A stretch of 64,000 nucleotides of DNA from Schistocephalus solidus. Lineage: Eukaryota; Platyhelminthes; Cestoda; Diphyllobothriidea; Diphyllobothriidae. The DNA lies in assembly GCA_017591395.1 (NCBI GenBank), contig WEDG01007434.1:1-64000 (forward strand). Reading direction: 5' to 3'. The notes under the pieces were generated by a model. That model was not told where the DNA came from. It made no database searches and saw only the letters and a list, made by a program, of their open reading frames with translations. Position numbers and translations under genes: made by a program. This document shows positions 33,578 to 44,328 of this stretch, piece after piece. Numbering within the stretch: position 1 is the first letter of the stretch; each line of letters opens with the position of its first letter.

Positions 33578-33920
33578 TAGAAAAGAAGCATGTAAAAAAA
33601 CTCATACGGTTAAACCAGAGGCGGAGTTTGGTGAGCAGCCAATTTAAAAAAATACTAGGAGTAAAAAACTGCTTCACTAAAAAATTAAAAGCTAGATGCA
33701 ATGGGATAGTATTGTGATGTTGATGACAACATATGAGGGTTCGAAACGCTCTAGTCAGGTGAAAGATAATATAGCAGTCAGAGCTACTGTTTATAACCAC
33801 CAGTGGAGGTGAGAAAGGGGGAACTCATCGTGGACACCAGGGTGGAAATGAAGAGGTGACAGTAGAGGTCATGAGATGATCATCGAGATGCGACCTTGCT
33901 GACTGCATAGTCAACCAATC
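33574..33920 (-). mobile_element. Family III non-LTR copy, 3' part (split by a Family I insertion)
   Basis: On the minus strand this matches the 3' UTR of the Family III copy at 48.8-49.1 kb (TATGCAGTCAGCAAGGTCGC, CCTGGTGTCCAC, CATTGCATCTAGC, the U-rich hairpin, CTAGTT). The last 200 bases of Family III 3' sequence, including the (TTTA)n tail, are missing: the element stops at CTAGTT where it meets the Family IV copy, sharing AGTT with it. Confidence 0.8.
33588..33672 (-). other. U-rich internal-loop hairpin (ENE-like), copy D
   Basis: On the minus strand: GCAG, six T, ACTCCTA on the 5' side; TATGAG, seven T, ACATGC on the 3' side. The distal arm keeps AAATTGGCtG .. CCGCCT and a CCAAACTC loop. 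The outer stem is damaged by an inserted base. Confidence 0.6.
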
Positions 33921-36086
33921 TATTTATGTATTTAGTTAAGAATTTAAATTCGGTTAGCACCGGTACGGCACTGTCTTAACAAACATTATTAACGAAATAA
34001 AGTTATGACAATGTGTGCAAATAAAATGTTCAAATACTTAATAATGAAGACAGAACTCGTCCTGCTAGGTCAACAGTTGGCAAAGTTTTAAAGTTAATAG
34101 TGAACTAGAAAAATAGGCAGTGAAAAAACTCCTACTATAAAAATAGGGGCAAAGTTCAATAGGCCTTCATTGAAGAAAAGAAGGTTGGAGAAAAAAACTG
34201 CTTAGGAAAATATGGTCAGGCGGTAGAGTAGGGTAATACAGCAGGAGCATTTCAGAATGATATAATGCAACGTCGAGATGATTCGTTCATGATCAATTAG
34301 GCGTATGAAACAAAATCTCACGACAATGCATCACTGAACTTAAGTCTTTGGCATCTTATGATCCAGAATTGAATTCTGATGACAGTTAGTATCCAACAAA
34401 ACGGCAGAATTTTAGACTGTGGACCAGCGAATGTGTACGACCGAATGACTTCATCATTTGGATGACTGGTGATATAAGGAGACAGCATGGTTCATGGCGG
34501 ACTCAAGGTAGTGAAAATATAGTTTCAAGAGGGTTACTAAAATCCCGATGGTCCTTTCTCCGAGTCATGGGGAAAGCTACTTGGAAAAGATGAGGAAAAT
34601 AAAGGGTTAATAGAATCAGTGTTAAGATAAATTTTCAGTCTTCGCTTGAATGCAGATAGCTTAGTTTATGACCTTATTTCAATTGGCAAGTTATTCCAAA
34701 GAAAGCTATACCTAGAAGCAAAGAAGAAAGAGCGTGTACACGTGGAGGATGCAGGGGGAGATATAATTAGTGCAGAATGTCTTAGGTTATAAGGAAGACT
34801 AACGGGGGTAATAACAGAAAGCTCGGAGAGATTTGAGCTATTATTTAGTCGAAAAAGGAGACAAAAGCCTGCTTCCAGTCTCCTGACCCAAAGAAATTTT
34901 AGCTTCGTCAGCTGGCATCTTGTTGAGAAAGAAGTAGTTGAAAAAGTCGGAAACAGGAGTTTTTGTGAAATGTCTTTGGACATTTTCAATTTTTGAGCGG
35001 CTAGATTCGTTGATAAAACCGAAGAAAGGACAGCAAAATATGAGAATGGTAAGTACAAACATACGATAAAGTCTTAATTTAATTTATGGAAGGTAGAAAT
35101 TATAAGATATAAAGCCGCAAATCTGAGCAGCTTTGGCCATAATTCTATCGGCATGAGGCGAAATATCTCATTTATTGGTGTAGCTTAAGCCCGCGTTCTT
35201 GGTGGAGGAACATCAAATCATAGGGCAACCTTTAAAATTTAGAGGATGTGGCAGCCTTACAGGACCAAAACTCATGCAGTGACACTAAGAAGGTGAGAAC
35301 TCCATTAGGCATGTGGAGCTCCACACTGAAAGAGCGTCTAAGTCCGAATGAATTTGCTCTAGGCATCGTTCGATCGTAGAGTTAGAGAAGGAATACACGC
35401 ATTTGAGGTCATCAGCATAAATTAAAGATTGAGAATGTTTAACTATCGATGAAAAATCATTTATATACAGTCAGAACAACAAAGGATTTAATACGGTACC
35501 TTGAAGGATGCCACTCGCAATCTGCGTAGCACATGAGTATGAGGACCGCACTAAAACGTTTTGTTTTCGATCATTTACGTATGATCAAATAAAGTCGGTA
35601 AGGGGACTACGAAACCCTTTAGCTTCTAGATAAGCTATAAGTCGCGTTTGAGGTACTTTATCGAATTCCTTACTAAGATAAAAATAGATAACTACTACAG
35701 ATAGATGATCATTACGACGAGAGGTTAGTAGATTTAGAAAACACATGGGGCAGGTTTTACAAGAGCGGTCCGGTAAATAGCCGTGTTGAATGAAGTTGAT
35801 AATTTGATTGCTTATGCAAAAATCCGTGATTTGTTTTGCAATTAGTTTTTCGAGGAGTTTAGCAAGAGAGGGCGTTTTATGAACACCGCGATCGTTATGA
35901 ATTTCAGATCGGGAACTAGATTGAAAATCTGGTATTATAAAAGAAGTTTTCCAACAATCGGGGAAGAAACCATTTTCGAGAAATATTGAGAATATTTTGC
36001 TTTGAAAATGTGGAAAATCTCTTAACTGTTTAATAAGTGAGTTTGGAATGTTATCAGTTCCAACCGAATGTGAATTTTTAGGTGAG
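33921..36086 (-). pseudogene. Family I non-LTR copy, 5'-truncated, inserted in Family III
   Basis: Starts at its 5' side (36,086) within the segment just before the RT (SPKNSHSVGTDNIPNSLIK), runs through RT blocks (QHGYLPDRSCKTCPM, VVIYFYLSKEFDKVP) and the C-terminal region (LSTNLAAQKLKMSK, FLWVRRLEAGFC, FLWNNLPIEIRS), and ends in the full Family I 3' UTR near 33,921. Block A reads FYLSKEF, so the catalytic D is replaced by Y; stops and frameshifts are many. The elements on both sides are Family III, in the same orientation, and are adjacent in the uninterrupted copy at 48.7 kb. Confidence 0.85.
34116..34201 (-). other. U-rich internal-loop hairpin (ENE-like), copy C
   Basis: On the minus strand: GCAGT, six further T, CTCCAACC; distal arm with CTATTGAACTTTGCC; then AGTAGGAG, six T, CACTGCC. 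The outer stem GCAGU/ACUGC is perfect. Confidence 0.7.
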
Positions 36087-37734
36087 GCGAAACCATCACA
36101 ACCTGCCTTGATCATCAACTGAACCTGGAGACCATCGTCGGGGTTGCAGAATCGGAGGAAAGTACCAAGGTTGTCAAGAGTTGGTGATGCTAAGTTAAAG
36201 GGGGGACGAAAAAGTGAATGCAAAGATTGACTCTGCAGAGGATGATGGAAATATTATAAGAGACCCATATAAAATCAAGGGAGCTGCCTCAACTACCATG
36301 AGGACCCTTTTCAAAATCCAAAAGTTGCGAGTTTGGGAAGAAAACTGACAGTAAGGACTTTATATCTTCCGAAGTTAAATTTTTGCGTTATTTATTTTTT
36401 AAAATAGCTAATGTGTTGACAACCTAATTTGCAGCGGAAGATTATTCCAGATGAAAGCATATTTGGAGGCAAAATACTGAGAACGGTTAGCTGTGGAGCT
36501 AAGGGGTGGTGTTATGATCATGGAGGATTTACGAGTGGCATGAAATCGATCTACAGGAGTGAGAGCGTTAATTTGTGGGAGATTTGGGATAGAGTTAACT
36601 CGAAACAGGAAGCTGAGACCAGCTTCAATTCTTCTTACCCAGATAAATTTACTGTTTGTTAACTGGCATCTATCCGTATAAGAGATACTGGATCCAGGAA
36701 GAGAAACATGTCTTCGAGTAAAAACCCTCTGAACTTTTTCAATCTTACTGCGGTCAGAGGCATTCATCAACCCAAAGAGGGGACAGTAATATTCTAGGAT
36801 AGGAAAAACAAATATGCGGTACATGTTTAACTTTATTTCTGGAATGAATAAATTATGTGATATTAAACCACATATCTGTGCAGCCTTTGCAAAAATTCGA
36901 TCTGCATGAGGCGATAATGCTAGCTTATTCGTGTAACTTAGACCTAAGTCTCTTACGGTTAAAATTTCTAAAAGTGTACTTTTTAGAAATACTAGGGGTC
37001 CAGGAAACTTGGTGGGGCCAAAACACATGAAACTACTCTTGGATGGAGAAAATGCCATCTGCCAACTAGCGCTACAACGTGAGAGCATAAGTAGATCAGT
37101 GTTGATTTTATCAACGCAACTATTGGCAGTGTCTTTAGAAAAGGAATAAATGCACTTGAGATCGTCAGCGTAAAATATTTTTGTTAATTTGTGAGTAAAG
37201 TTGAAATTCCGTTTATAAACAAAATGAAGAGAAGGGACCTAAACCGTTCCTTCAAAATCACCACTCATGATCGGCTGAGGCACCGAATAGCTATTACCTA
37301 CTAAGACCTTCTGGCTGCGGTTAGAAAAGTAAGAGCCAATGAAGTCAAGGAGAGGAGGCCGGATGCCGAGGGCTTCCAGTTTCACCAGAAGACGTCTGTG
37401 CGGTACCTTGTCAAAGGTTTTGCTCAGGTCAAAGTAGATCACAAACACTGACTGCTACTCATTACAAAGGGAAGTGACGAGGTTCAGAAAAGCTAAGTGA
37501 CACACGTCGCATGATCTCCCAGGTAGAAAACCATATTGCGAGTCGCTTAAGAGCTTCTATTCTAAGCAAAAGTCCAGAATTTGATTAAAAAGAGTTTTTT
37601 CAAGAAGTTTTACTAGAGTTAGGTTTTTTTTGAACGCCTCGATGATTATTTACGTCTGAACGAGATCCCGACTTGAAAACAGAAAGAATAATAGATGTAT
37701 TCCATGAGTCAGGAAAGAATCCGTTTAAAAAATA
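36087..37734 (-). pseudogene. Family III non-LTR copy, 5' part (RT and C-terminal region)
   Basis: On the minus strand it starts near 37,734 in the RT (FLNGFFPDSWNTSIIL, SGSRSDVNNHRGV), then FVIYFDLSKTFDKVPHRRLL (block A with D) and a broken block C (the YADD box reads as AKYFTLTI-like sequence because of changes near 37,160). The C-terminal part 36,408-37,088 is open and reads TVRDLGLSYTNKLALSPHADR, YRIFVFPILEYYCPLFGLMN and FIWNNLPLQIR. It is closely related to Family I but distinct. The end at 36,087 continues at 33,920. Confidence 0.85.
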
Positions 37735-38060
37735 AACTTTTATGTCATCCATAAAAATGAGAGCTTCAAAATCCAAGTCATTAAGACAAGTTTTCACATA
37801 GATTTGGAAGCGTAGCCAGCCCAAACAGAACCCTGTTGAACACCACTTTTCCGTTTCGCCCATTCTTAGTAACAGTTTTCAATGACAAATCTTTTTACGC
37901 TGAAGGACAAGAAACTCCCAATTCAATTGAACATTTTTCTTTAAATTCTTAAGTCCTAAATCTTCAGTAAAAAAAGCCTTTTTATACTCTATCAAAGGCT
38001 TTCTTGGATAACCCTTATCTGCGGTCTTTGCCCACTTCCCATGCAACTGAAGAGCACTCG
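37735..38060 (-). pseudogene. Non-LTR RT fragment (possibly Family VI)
   Basis: In broken frames: KKAFDRV, then KWCSTGFCLGWL and QIYVKTCLNDLDFEALIFMDDIKV, corresponding to RT block A, block B and block C (MDD in place of F/YADD) of a CR1/jockey-like RT that is different from Families I-V. It is fused directly to the 5' end of the Family III copy. Boundaries are approximate. Confidence 0.6.
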
Positions 38061-40790
38061 TCAGGCATGAGCGTCCTAGACAAAAGTTTTACTGGACATC
38101 ACATAATATTTTGTTGTGTTCCAGATAGCCCATTAACTGCCTCTTGATAAAATTTTGCAAAATTTTACACATTATGCAAGTTAAACTTAAAAGGTGGTAC
38201 TTTTCGTAGTCAAGTCGTGGATCTTTCTCAAAGATATGTCTGAAGAGCAACCTACCGTAAACATGAAGAAACTAGACCTTGTCGCCTTGGAAAATTTTAA
38301 TATTCTTTTGTCTCAATATGATTCTCTGTTCACGATAAACGGTAACATTTTCGACAAAAAGTTGTCTTCACTCACTTCTCAACAATGCGAGAAACTTGAG
38401 CCATTTATAAACATGGTAAGTACTGAGTCATATGATCGAAATAAGAGAAGTTTCAACTTTCTTTAAAAAAACGTCCCTAAGAGTAAAATCCCCCTGGACG
38501 TCGCATTTCATTTCCTTTACTCATGCGACTTTAACTTTTAAGTCACGCACGCTAAGAAGGTTGTATTTTCGTAGAAAAAACCTGCCAACTCTGGTCAAAA
38601 TGTTTTCGGCGATTGAAGTGGACATTTTGTTCTTTAAGCATGAGCACTCAGCTCAATACTTTAAGAAAAATAAACTGTTTATCTGTAGAGATACAACCCC
38701 AATTGAATGTCAGGTTTCACCCTCATTGGCAAATGAGAAGTCTATGTCTACATCTACAATAGCAAAAGTTATCTCAGAGGTTGGCCCTCTAGCTAATCCA
38801 AGCTAATGGCCGTCCGAATCAACAGGAATTTCAATTTCACTTGATTCTTCACCTGTTTATCTTTGTTCCTGGCTCAAATGAAATCATGTCAACGCCACTT
38901 CCCTTCCCTCCAAAGCAAACCATGACTGCTGTATGTGTAAAAGCTAGTATCCCTAAGAAAAACCCCAGTAAATCTGAAAAAAATTTGTTAAGCCAGGCGT
39001 CAAAATCAGTAACGTCATTACCGATGGGAAACTTGCTAACACCTTAGCATCTACAACAGTTGCGAACGCTCACGATTGCATTTTTCGCAACCCAAAAAGA
39101 GTCCAAAATCCCCAAATAATTAAGTCATCTTATTATGTTAACAGATTTCAAAATCATTTATTTCTTTTTTTAATGCTTTTTATCAAAATATGCCGTTGTA
39201 CAATAATCTCAGTTCTTTTGACAGTAACATATCGACAACTTGTAGGGCAGAGAAATCATGTTTTTCATCGTATTTTCTTCTCTCGAGTTTTCTTTTCCGC
39301 AACCAAATCTTACATTATTATAAATAATGATGAGCCTAAGCTGCAGCTCAGGAAAACGCTCAGTTTAGTTTCACTCAATGATAGATCAGTTGTTTATAAG
39401 ATGGTTGAGCTACGAGCAGTAGCTTTTGAACTTGATCCAGATGGGCTATGCATCACTTAATCCTGGGTTCAATCTCTTATTTCTGACTTGCTCTCGCTAA
39501 AGATAATTTCAATATGTACCAACAAGACTGCGCTGAAAAATGTGGTGGGGGTTGCCTTCTGTATATTAAGTCATCCTTTGCACATTTCTCTTTTCAGCTG
39601 AGCCTTTCGTCCTTTTCTGGCAATATATGCTTTGTTTCAGTCATCCTGGCAAGCAAAATCCTCTCCACTAACACTTTAGAACTTGGTCGATGCTTTTAAT
39701 TTTTCAAACATTTCCGAACTTGTTAGTTCATTGACTAGAAATGACCGCATTTTAGATTTAATTTTTACAAATGACGTCCACTCTCAATGAATATCCATCC
39801 TTATCTATTCACAAATGATCACGCAGTAATTCACTATTGTTTTGCAGTCTCCCTTTCTACTAAGCCTGAAGTAAAATGCAATAACCTCGAATTTTCTAAC
39901 ACAAACCATGAATTATTTAATAATTTCGTAAACACTCGAGAATGGCAGAGCATATTTTCAATCAGCGATCCAAAATTTTTCCATGACCTATTTCAGAGCC
40001 TTATAGAAAAATTCTGGGCTTTTATCCCACTTAAGACTTTAACTTCAAATACAGTCTCTTCTATTGTTCCACATTTTCTCCTTATTAGACTGAAAGAATA
40101 ACGAAGGCAACTCAATGATCTGTCTAAAAGCTCTTCGTCAGTTCACTTAAGGATTGCATAAATATTTGAATAAGCATTGAAAATTAGCCTCACGCAAGAC
40201 ATGCATAGGGAATCTCGGGCACCGAGTAATGCCAATTCAACGAAATCTGTTTCCTTAGTCTTTCATTTTCTGTCGTCGGCTAAGCATCTGAATGTAACTC
40301 TCACTTAACTTGAATGTAATTTAAATTTCGTTACACAGGATTTGGGCAAAGCAGCATTGTTTAATTCATTTTTGGCCACCCACTTTACCATTGAAACTAG
40401 TCACACTCCCTCAAATTCAGATTCAAATCTAACATCCATTAATTTCTGGTCTTCACACATTCAGAAAGAAATAGTTCACCTAAAATATTCACATTCGGTT
40501 GTAACTGATAACAGTTCAAACTCCTTTTTTAAACAGTTGAGAGATTTGCATTTTTACTGAGCAAAGTATTCTCAGTATTTCTCAAAAACGGTTTCTTCCC
40601 GATTATTGAAAAAAACTTCTATTATAATTCCAGTTGTAAAATATTCTTCCCGCTCTCACATTTATCGCTTTCACAGTGTTTATGAAGCTCCCTTTCTTGC
40701 TTAAATCTTTAAAAACTAAGTGCAAAAGAAATAGGGGATTTTTGCATACGAAATCGAATTCTCAACTCCGCCCAAAATGGCTTTCTACCT

Positions 40791-41219
40791 GACCACTCTT
40801 ATGAAACCTGTTATATGTCTTTTCGTAATCTACTCGCCTCCCTTTATAATGATGATCTATCTTTAGTAGTTATCTATTTTGATCTTTGTAAGGCATTCGA
40901 TAAAGTGCCTTTAGCTAAACAAGTGGCTTTAGGATTTCATAGTACACTTACTGACTTTATTAGATCATACATATCTGATCGAAAAAATAGGTTAAATTGG
41001 CCACTCTGACCACTCTTATGAAACCTGTTATATGTCTTTTCGTAATCTACTCGCCTCCCTTTATAATGATGATCTATCTTTAGTAGTTATCTATTTTGAT
41101 CTTTGTAAGGCATTCGATAAAGTACCTTTAGCTAAACAAGTGGCTTTAGGATTTCATAGTACACTTACTGACTTTATTAGATCATACATATCTGATCGAA
41201 AAAATAGGTTTAAATTGGG
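40791..41219 (+). repeat. 217-bp tandem duplication inside the RT region
   Basis: Two head-to-tail copies (40,791-41,007 and 41,008-41,219) start with GACCACTCTTATGAAACCTG. They differ at only about two positions (GTGCC versus GTACC in the block-A region, and one T near the end). Each encodes VVIYFDLCKAFDKVPL. The duplication is not present in other Family I copies. Confidence 0.95.
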
Positions 41220-41900
41220 GCCCACATAATCAAGTTCTACCCCAAATGTGAGTGGTGTCATTCAAGCTCAAATCTCCCCAAGCCTTCTGTCATTTCTCAC
41301 ATTAGTTTTGCTTAGAACCTAAGCAATTTAGCACTAGTTATACCCCCTCATACATCCCCTACGTGTACGTTCTCTCCAATCTTCGTTACTAGGCATAGCT
41401 TTCTTTTAAATAACTTGCCAATTTAAATTAAGTCTTTAACTAGTCTATCTGGATTAAGCTAAGACTGCACATTTATCTTAAAACTGATTCTATTGACCTT
41501 TTCGTTTCCTCAAATTTTCCCAGCAGCTTCCTCCATGACTTGGAGAAAGGACCCTCGGGAATTTATTTGACCCCCTTCAAACTATTTGTCTCAACCTCGA
41601 GTCCCCGCTGAACCATGATGTCTCCTTATATCACCAGTCATTTAAAAGATAGTCATTCGGACGTACAAATTCGGAGGTAAACAGTCTAAAATGCTGCCGT
41701 TTCGTTGGATACTTACCATTTCCAAAGTTCAATTCTGGATCCTAAGATGCTGAGGCCTCGAGTTCACTGACGTCTTTTCGCGGGATTTTGTTTTTATGCG
41801 CCTTATTGATCAAGAAGGAACTATTTCGAGGTTTTATTATCTCATTTTGAAATGCTTCTGCTTTATCAGTCTATTATACGCCCTTAACTTATATTCCTAC

Positions 41901-41986
41901 GCAGTTTTTACACCTACCCTCTATTCGAAAATGGAGGTCTTTTGAACTCTGCCTCCATTTTTAATGTAGTCGTTTTTTTCATTGCC
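41901..41986 (+). other. U-rich internal-loop hairpin (ENE-like), copy E
   Basis: GCAG, five T, ACACCTACC on the 5' side; distal arm GAAAATGGAGGT .. GCCTCCATTTTT with a TTGAACTC loop; then ATGTAGTCG, seven T, C, ATTGCC. The outer stem pairs GCAGU with AUUGC by one G-U. The inner stem is partly decayed. Confidence 0.65.
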
Positions 41987-42019
41987 TATTTTCTCATTAA
42001 CTAAATATTTCAAAACAGG

Positions 42020-42411
42020 CGCGTCGTTTGAAATTGGTTTCAAATTTCAAGTCCTTCGAGCCCACTAGACTTTATTCTCTACCTCAATGTAGAAGACATG
42101 CTGCTGTAAAAGTATTAAAGAACCTGACTATATATTCCCCAGAGTTCTTAAATTTCAACTGGACGCTTCGATCCTTGCTTATTTCTGAAACTCACGCTGG
42201 CTGTGTGCTCCCTGCAATTGCTTTCAATCCGAGAAGGGGGTCAAACTAAAGGTTGGGTCCCTACATGTTAATATTATTATGGTGTGTATATCCATACCGG
42301 CTGTCTGTTAAATTTTTGGTGATTCTAACATCAATTTTATTTGCTATGTACCCTCCATAAGTATGCAAATCTGAAGTTCCTTAAGTTTAATGTCACAAAA
42401 AATTGGTCAAC
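42020..42411. other. No gene recognised
   Basis: Between the truncated Family I copy and the Family II copy; part of it may be the 5' UTR of the latter. Confidence 0.35.
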
Positions 42412-42495
42412 GACCTAGTCTTGAATATGCACCACAGAATTGCTAAGGACCGTCTTTCGGCGCCTCTAACTACTCGGCCATATTGGCAGGGGATC
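42412..42495 (-). repeat. tRNA-Ser/Leu-like pseudogene or SINE head
   Basis: On the minus strand ATGGCCGAGTAGTTAGAGGC is a clear class-II A box, followed at tRNA-like distance by a weak B box ATATTCAAGACTAGG. It resembles the segment at 32.4-32.5 kb. It is directly 5' of the Family II ORF1. Confidence 0.45.
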
Positions 42496-42519
42496 TTGTT
42501 AAGCAAGTTAATGGACAAG

Positions 42520-43440
42520 CAGAAAATAATTCTAACTATTGGTATTATGCTACTTGTTCACCTCCCACTAAATGGGCTAAAAATCCTGTAAGTTTAACTA
42601 ATTTAGCTTACGAAGACGAAATTTGTATGGGGTGTTTCAGCCTCCAGCAGAAATTCTTAGGGATGGAGCAGGAAATAAGCAATCTATGACAAGAAATAGA
42701 TAACTTTAAAAAATCAACATATATCTTGCCCACCTATTAAAAAAGCTCCTGTCCGTAAAACACCTACCGAAAAGCAAAATTCGTATGCATATATAGCCTC
42801 TTCAAGCTTACATACTATTCACATTAAACATATCGCGATTGCCGAACCCAGAAAACCAGAGGAATTTTCACTACTTCCGAAGGGAGCCCCATCGAGTCCC
42901 TGCTCCACTCCACCAGTACTTAGTTCATGTAGTATCAGCAATAATCTGGCTTTACCGCCCATCGCTACATCACTGGTAGACGTTGCACCAACATGCGATG
43001 TTGAAGAGGTTGACGAGTTAGAAAAGCCAAAGAGGAAAAGGTCTAAGGAGAACAAGTCGTGCAGGGATTTGGCTCCAGCCTGCCCTTCACCCGGTTCATC
43101 TGGACCTATCGGGCCAAGTAAACTGGTTACCAGTACTCACTCAGCTGAAAGATCTGAGTTAAAAAACGGGCCCTCGATTGAGTCTAAAACATAATGTAGT
43201 CATTAAAGGGGTCAAGGAGTCAGCTGCAATTATTTAAAAGGAACGAGTTAAACATGACTTGGATCTCCTTCAATTGTATGCAAAAATGATGCTAACGGAC
43301 GGCGAGTCCATCCACATTCTCAAGGCATATAGAATAGAGAAGGCTCTGTCAGCACCCGAATCAACTGGAATACGGCCTGAAAGAGCGAATGAAATTAAGA
43401 CAGTTAATAATAGAACTGTTAACACGAAAAACCAATGACA
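42520..43440 (+). pseudogene. Family II ORF1: CxxC and coiled-coil head, basic patch, RRM-like block
   Basis: Three parts are visible. At 42,608-42,640 a YEDEICMGCF motif is followed by SLQQKFLGMEQEISNL, a likely short coiled coil. At about 43,020-43,060 there is KPKRKRSKENK, a nuclear-localisation-like basic patch. At 43,188-43,400 the sequence reads HNVVIKGVKES, ERVKHDLDLLQLYAKMM and SIHILKAYRIEKA, the start of the RRM-like block of L1/CR1-type ORF1 proteins (NVVI.G....... D...........V.RIG). A stop lies in the RRM-like block. The motif YEDE.C.GCF recurs in Family V (52.7 kb). Confidence 0.65.
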
Positions 43441-43559
43441 AGGCACATCTCAAAACAAGAAATGGACAAATACTTCAAGTGAAAAGAGCATTTCTTTGGC
43501 CGAAGGCAGTCACTCTGACAGCTTAACTGTCCCTATTCAGAATCCATAAACGTGCTCGC

Positions 43560-44250
43560 TAAAATTATTGGTCTTAAATGCCAGATCTCTACTTCATAAG
43601 ATGCCTTTGCTCCAGATTCTGGTTTTCATCCACCGCTCCGACATTGTAATAGTTACAGAGACATGGGCAACACCCTGTGTATCCGACTCTGAACTCAATA
43701 TTCTAGGTTAGGATTATATTCGTAACGATGGACACGAGGGCCGTGGCGGAGGAACCTGCATCTATATCAAGCAGCCACGTACTGTTCTGCCGTTGGATTA
43801 TCGACAATTTACCGCAGTAGAAGAGAGCGGTTGGCTCTGAGTTGTTCTATAAGATAACTACTCTTTACTCGATGGTTGTGTCTATCGCCCCCCAAACGCT
43901 AGCGAGGATTACGATCTTCAACTCTCACAGACAGTTATACCGCAGTTGACCTAAATCTGAAGTACTGCTTGATTGTAGGTGATTTCAATCTTCCTGAAGT
44001 TCAGTGTTTTCCACCTTCCGGTTTTGCAACGTTCAAAAACTTGCTTGAGGCCATAGATACTGGCATGTGGGCACAGGTAGTTGATTTTCCCACCCGAGGA
44101 TCAAACATACCTGACCTCATTTTCTGCAGAGGTTGTCAGCCATTGTCAGATACACCTTAAGACCCACTTGGGAGTTCAGAGCATGCTCTAGTTCTTTCTT
44201 CACTAGAAATCGAGTCTGATGAAACGTTTACTAAAAAGATAGTTTTTTCC
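43560..44250 (+). pseudogene. Family II endonuclease
   Basis: APE-type blocks in two frames: VLNARSLLHKMPLLQ (N), IVTETWA (E), EGRGGGTCIYIKQ, LIVGDFNLPEVQCFPP (D, N), NIPDLIFCRGC and GSEHALVL (SDH is SEH here). A stop interrupts the region after LNILG. Confidence 0.8.
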
Positions 44251-44328
44251 CATGATTTCCTATCAGCAAATACGGATAAATTACTAACACATCTTAATTC
44301 ACACGATTGGACCAACTACTTTCTATTT

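Larger units (their letters stand above)
38194..42019 (+). pseudogene. Family I non-LTR copy with internal duplication and deletion
   Basis: Carries ORF1 (MKKLDLVALENFNILLS, LTSQQCEKLEPFINMVS, ILFFKHEHSAQYFKKNKL, FICRDTTPIECQV), the endonuclease (RKTLSLVSLNDRSVVYKMVE, EKCGGGCLLYIKSSF; GDFNLP is lost in a deletion), linker (FNNFVNTREWQSIFSIS), an RT with a 217-bp tandem duplication (40,791-41,219), and then a deletion that removes the YADD block and joins the RT to the end of the C-terminal region near 41,260. The U-rich hairpin is at 41,901-41,986. The 3' end is truncated at about 42,019, some 180 bases before the normal Family I end. Many stops. Confidence 0.85.
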
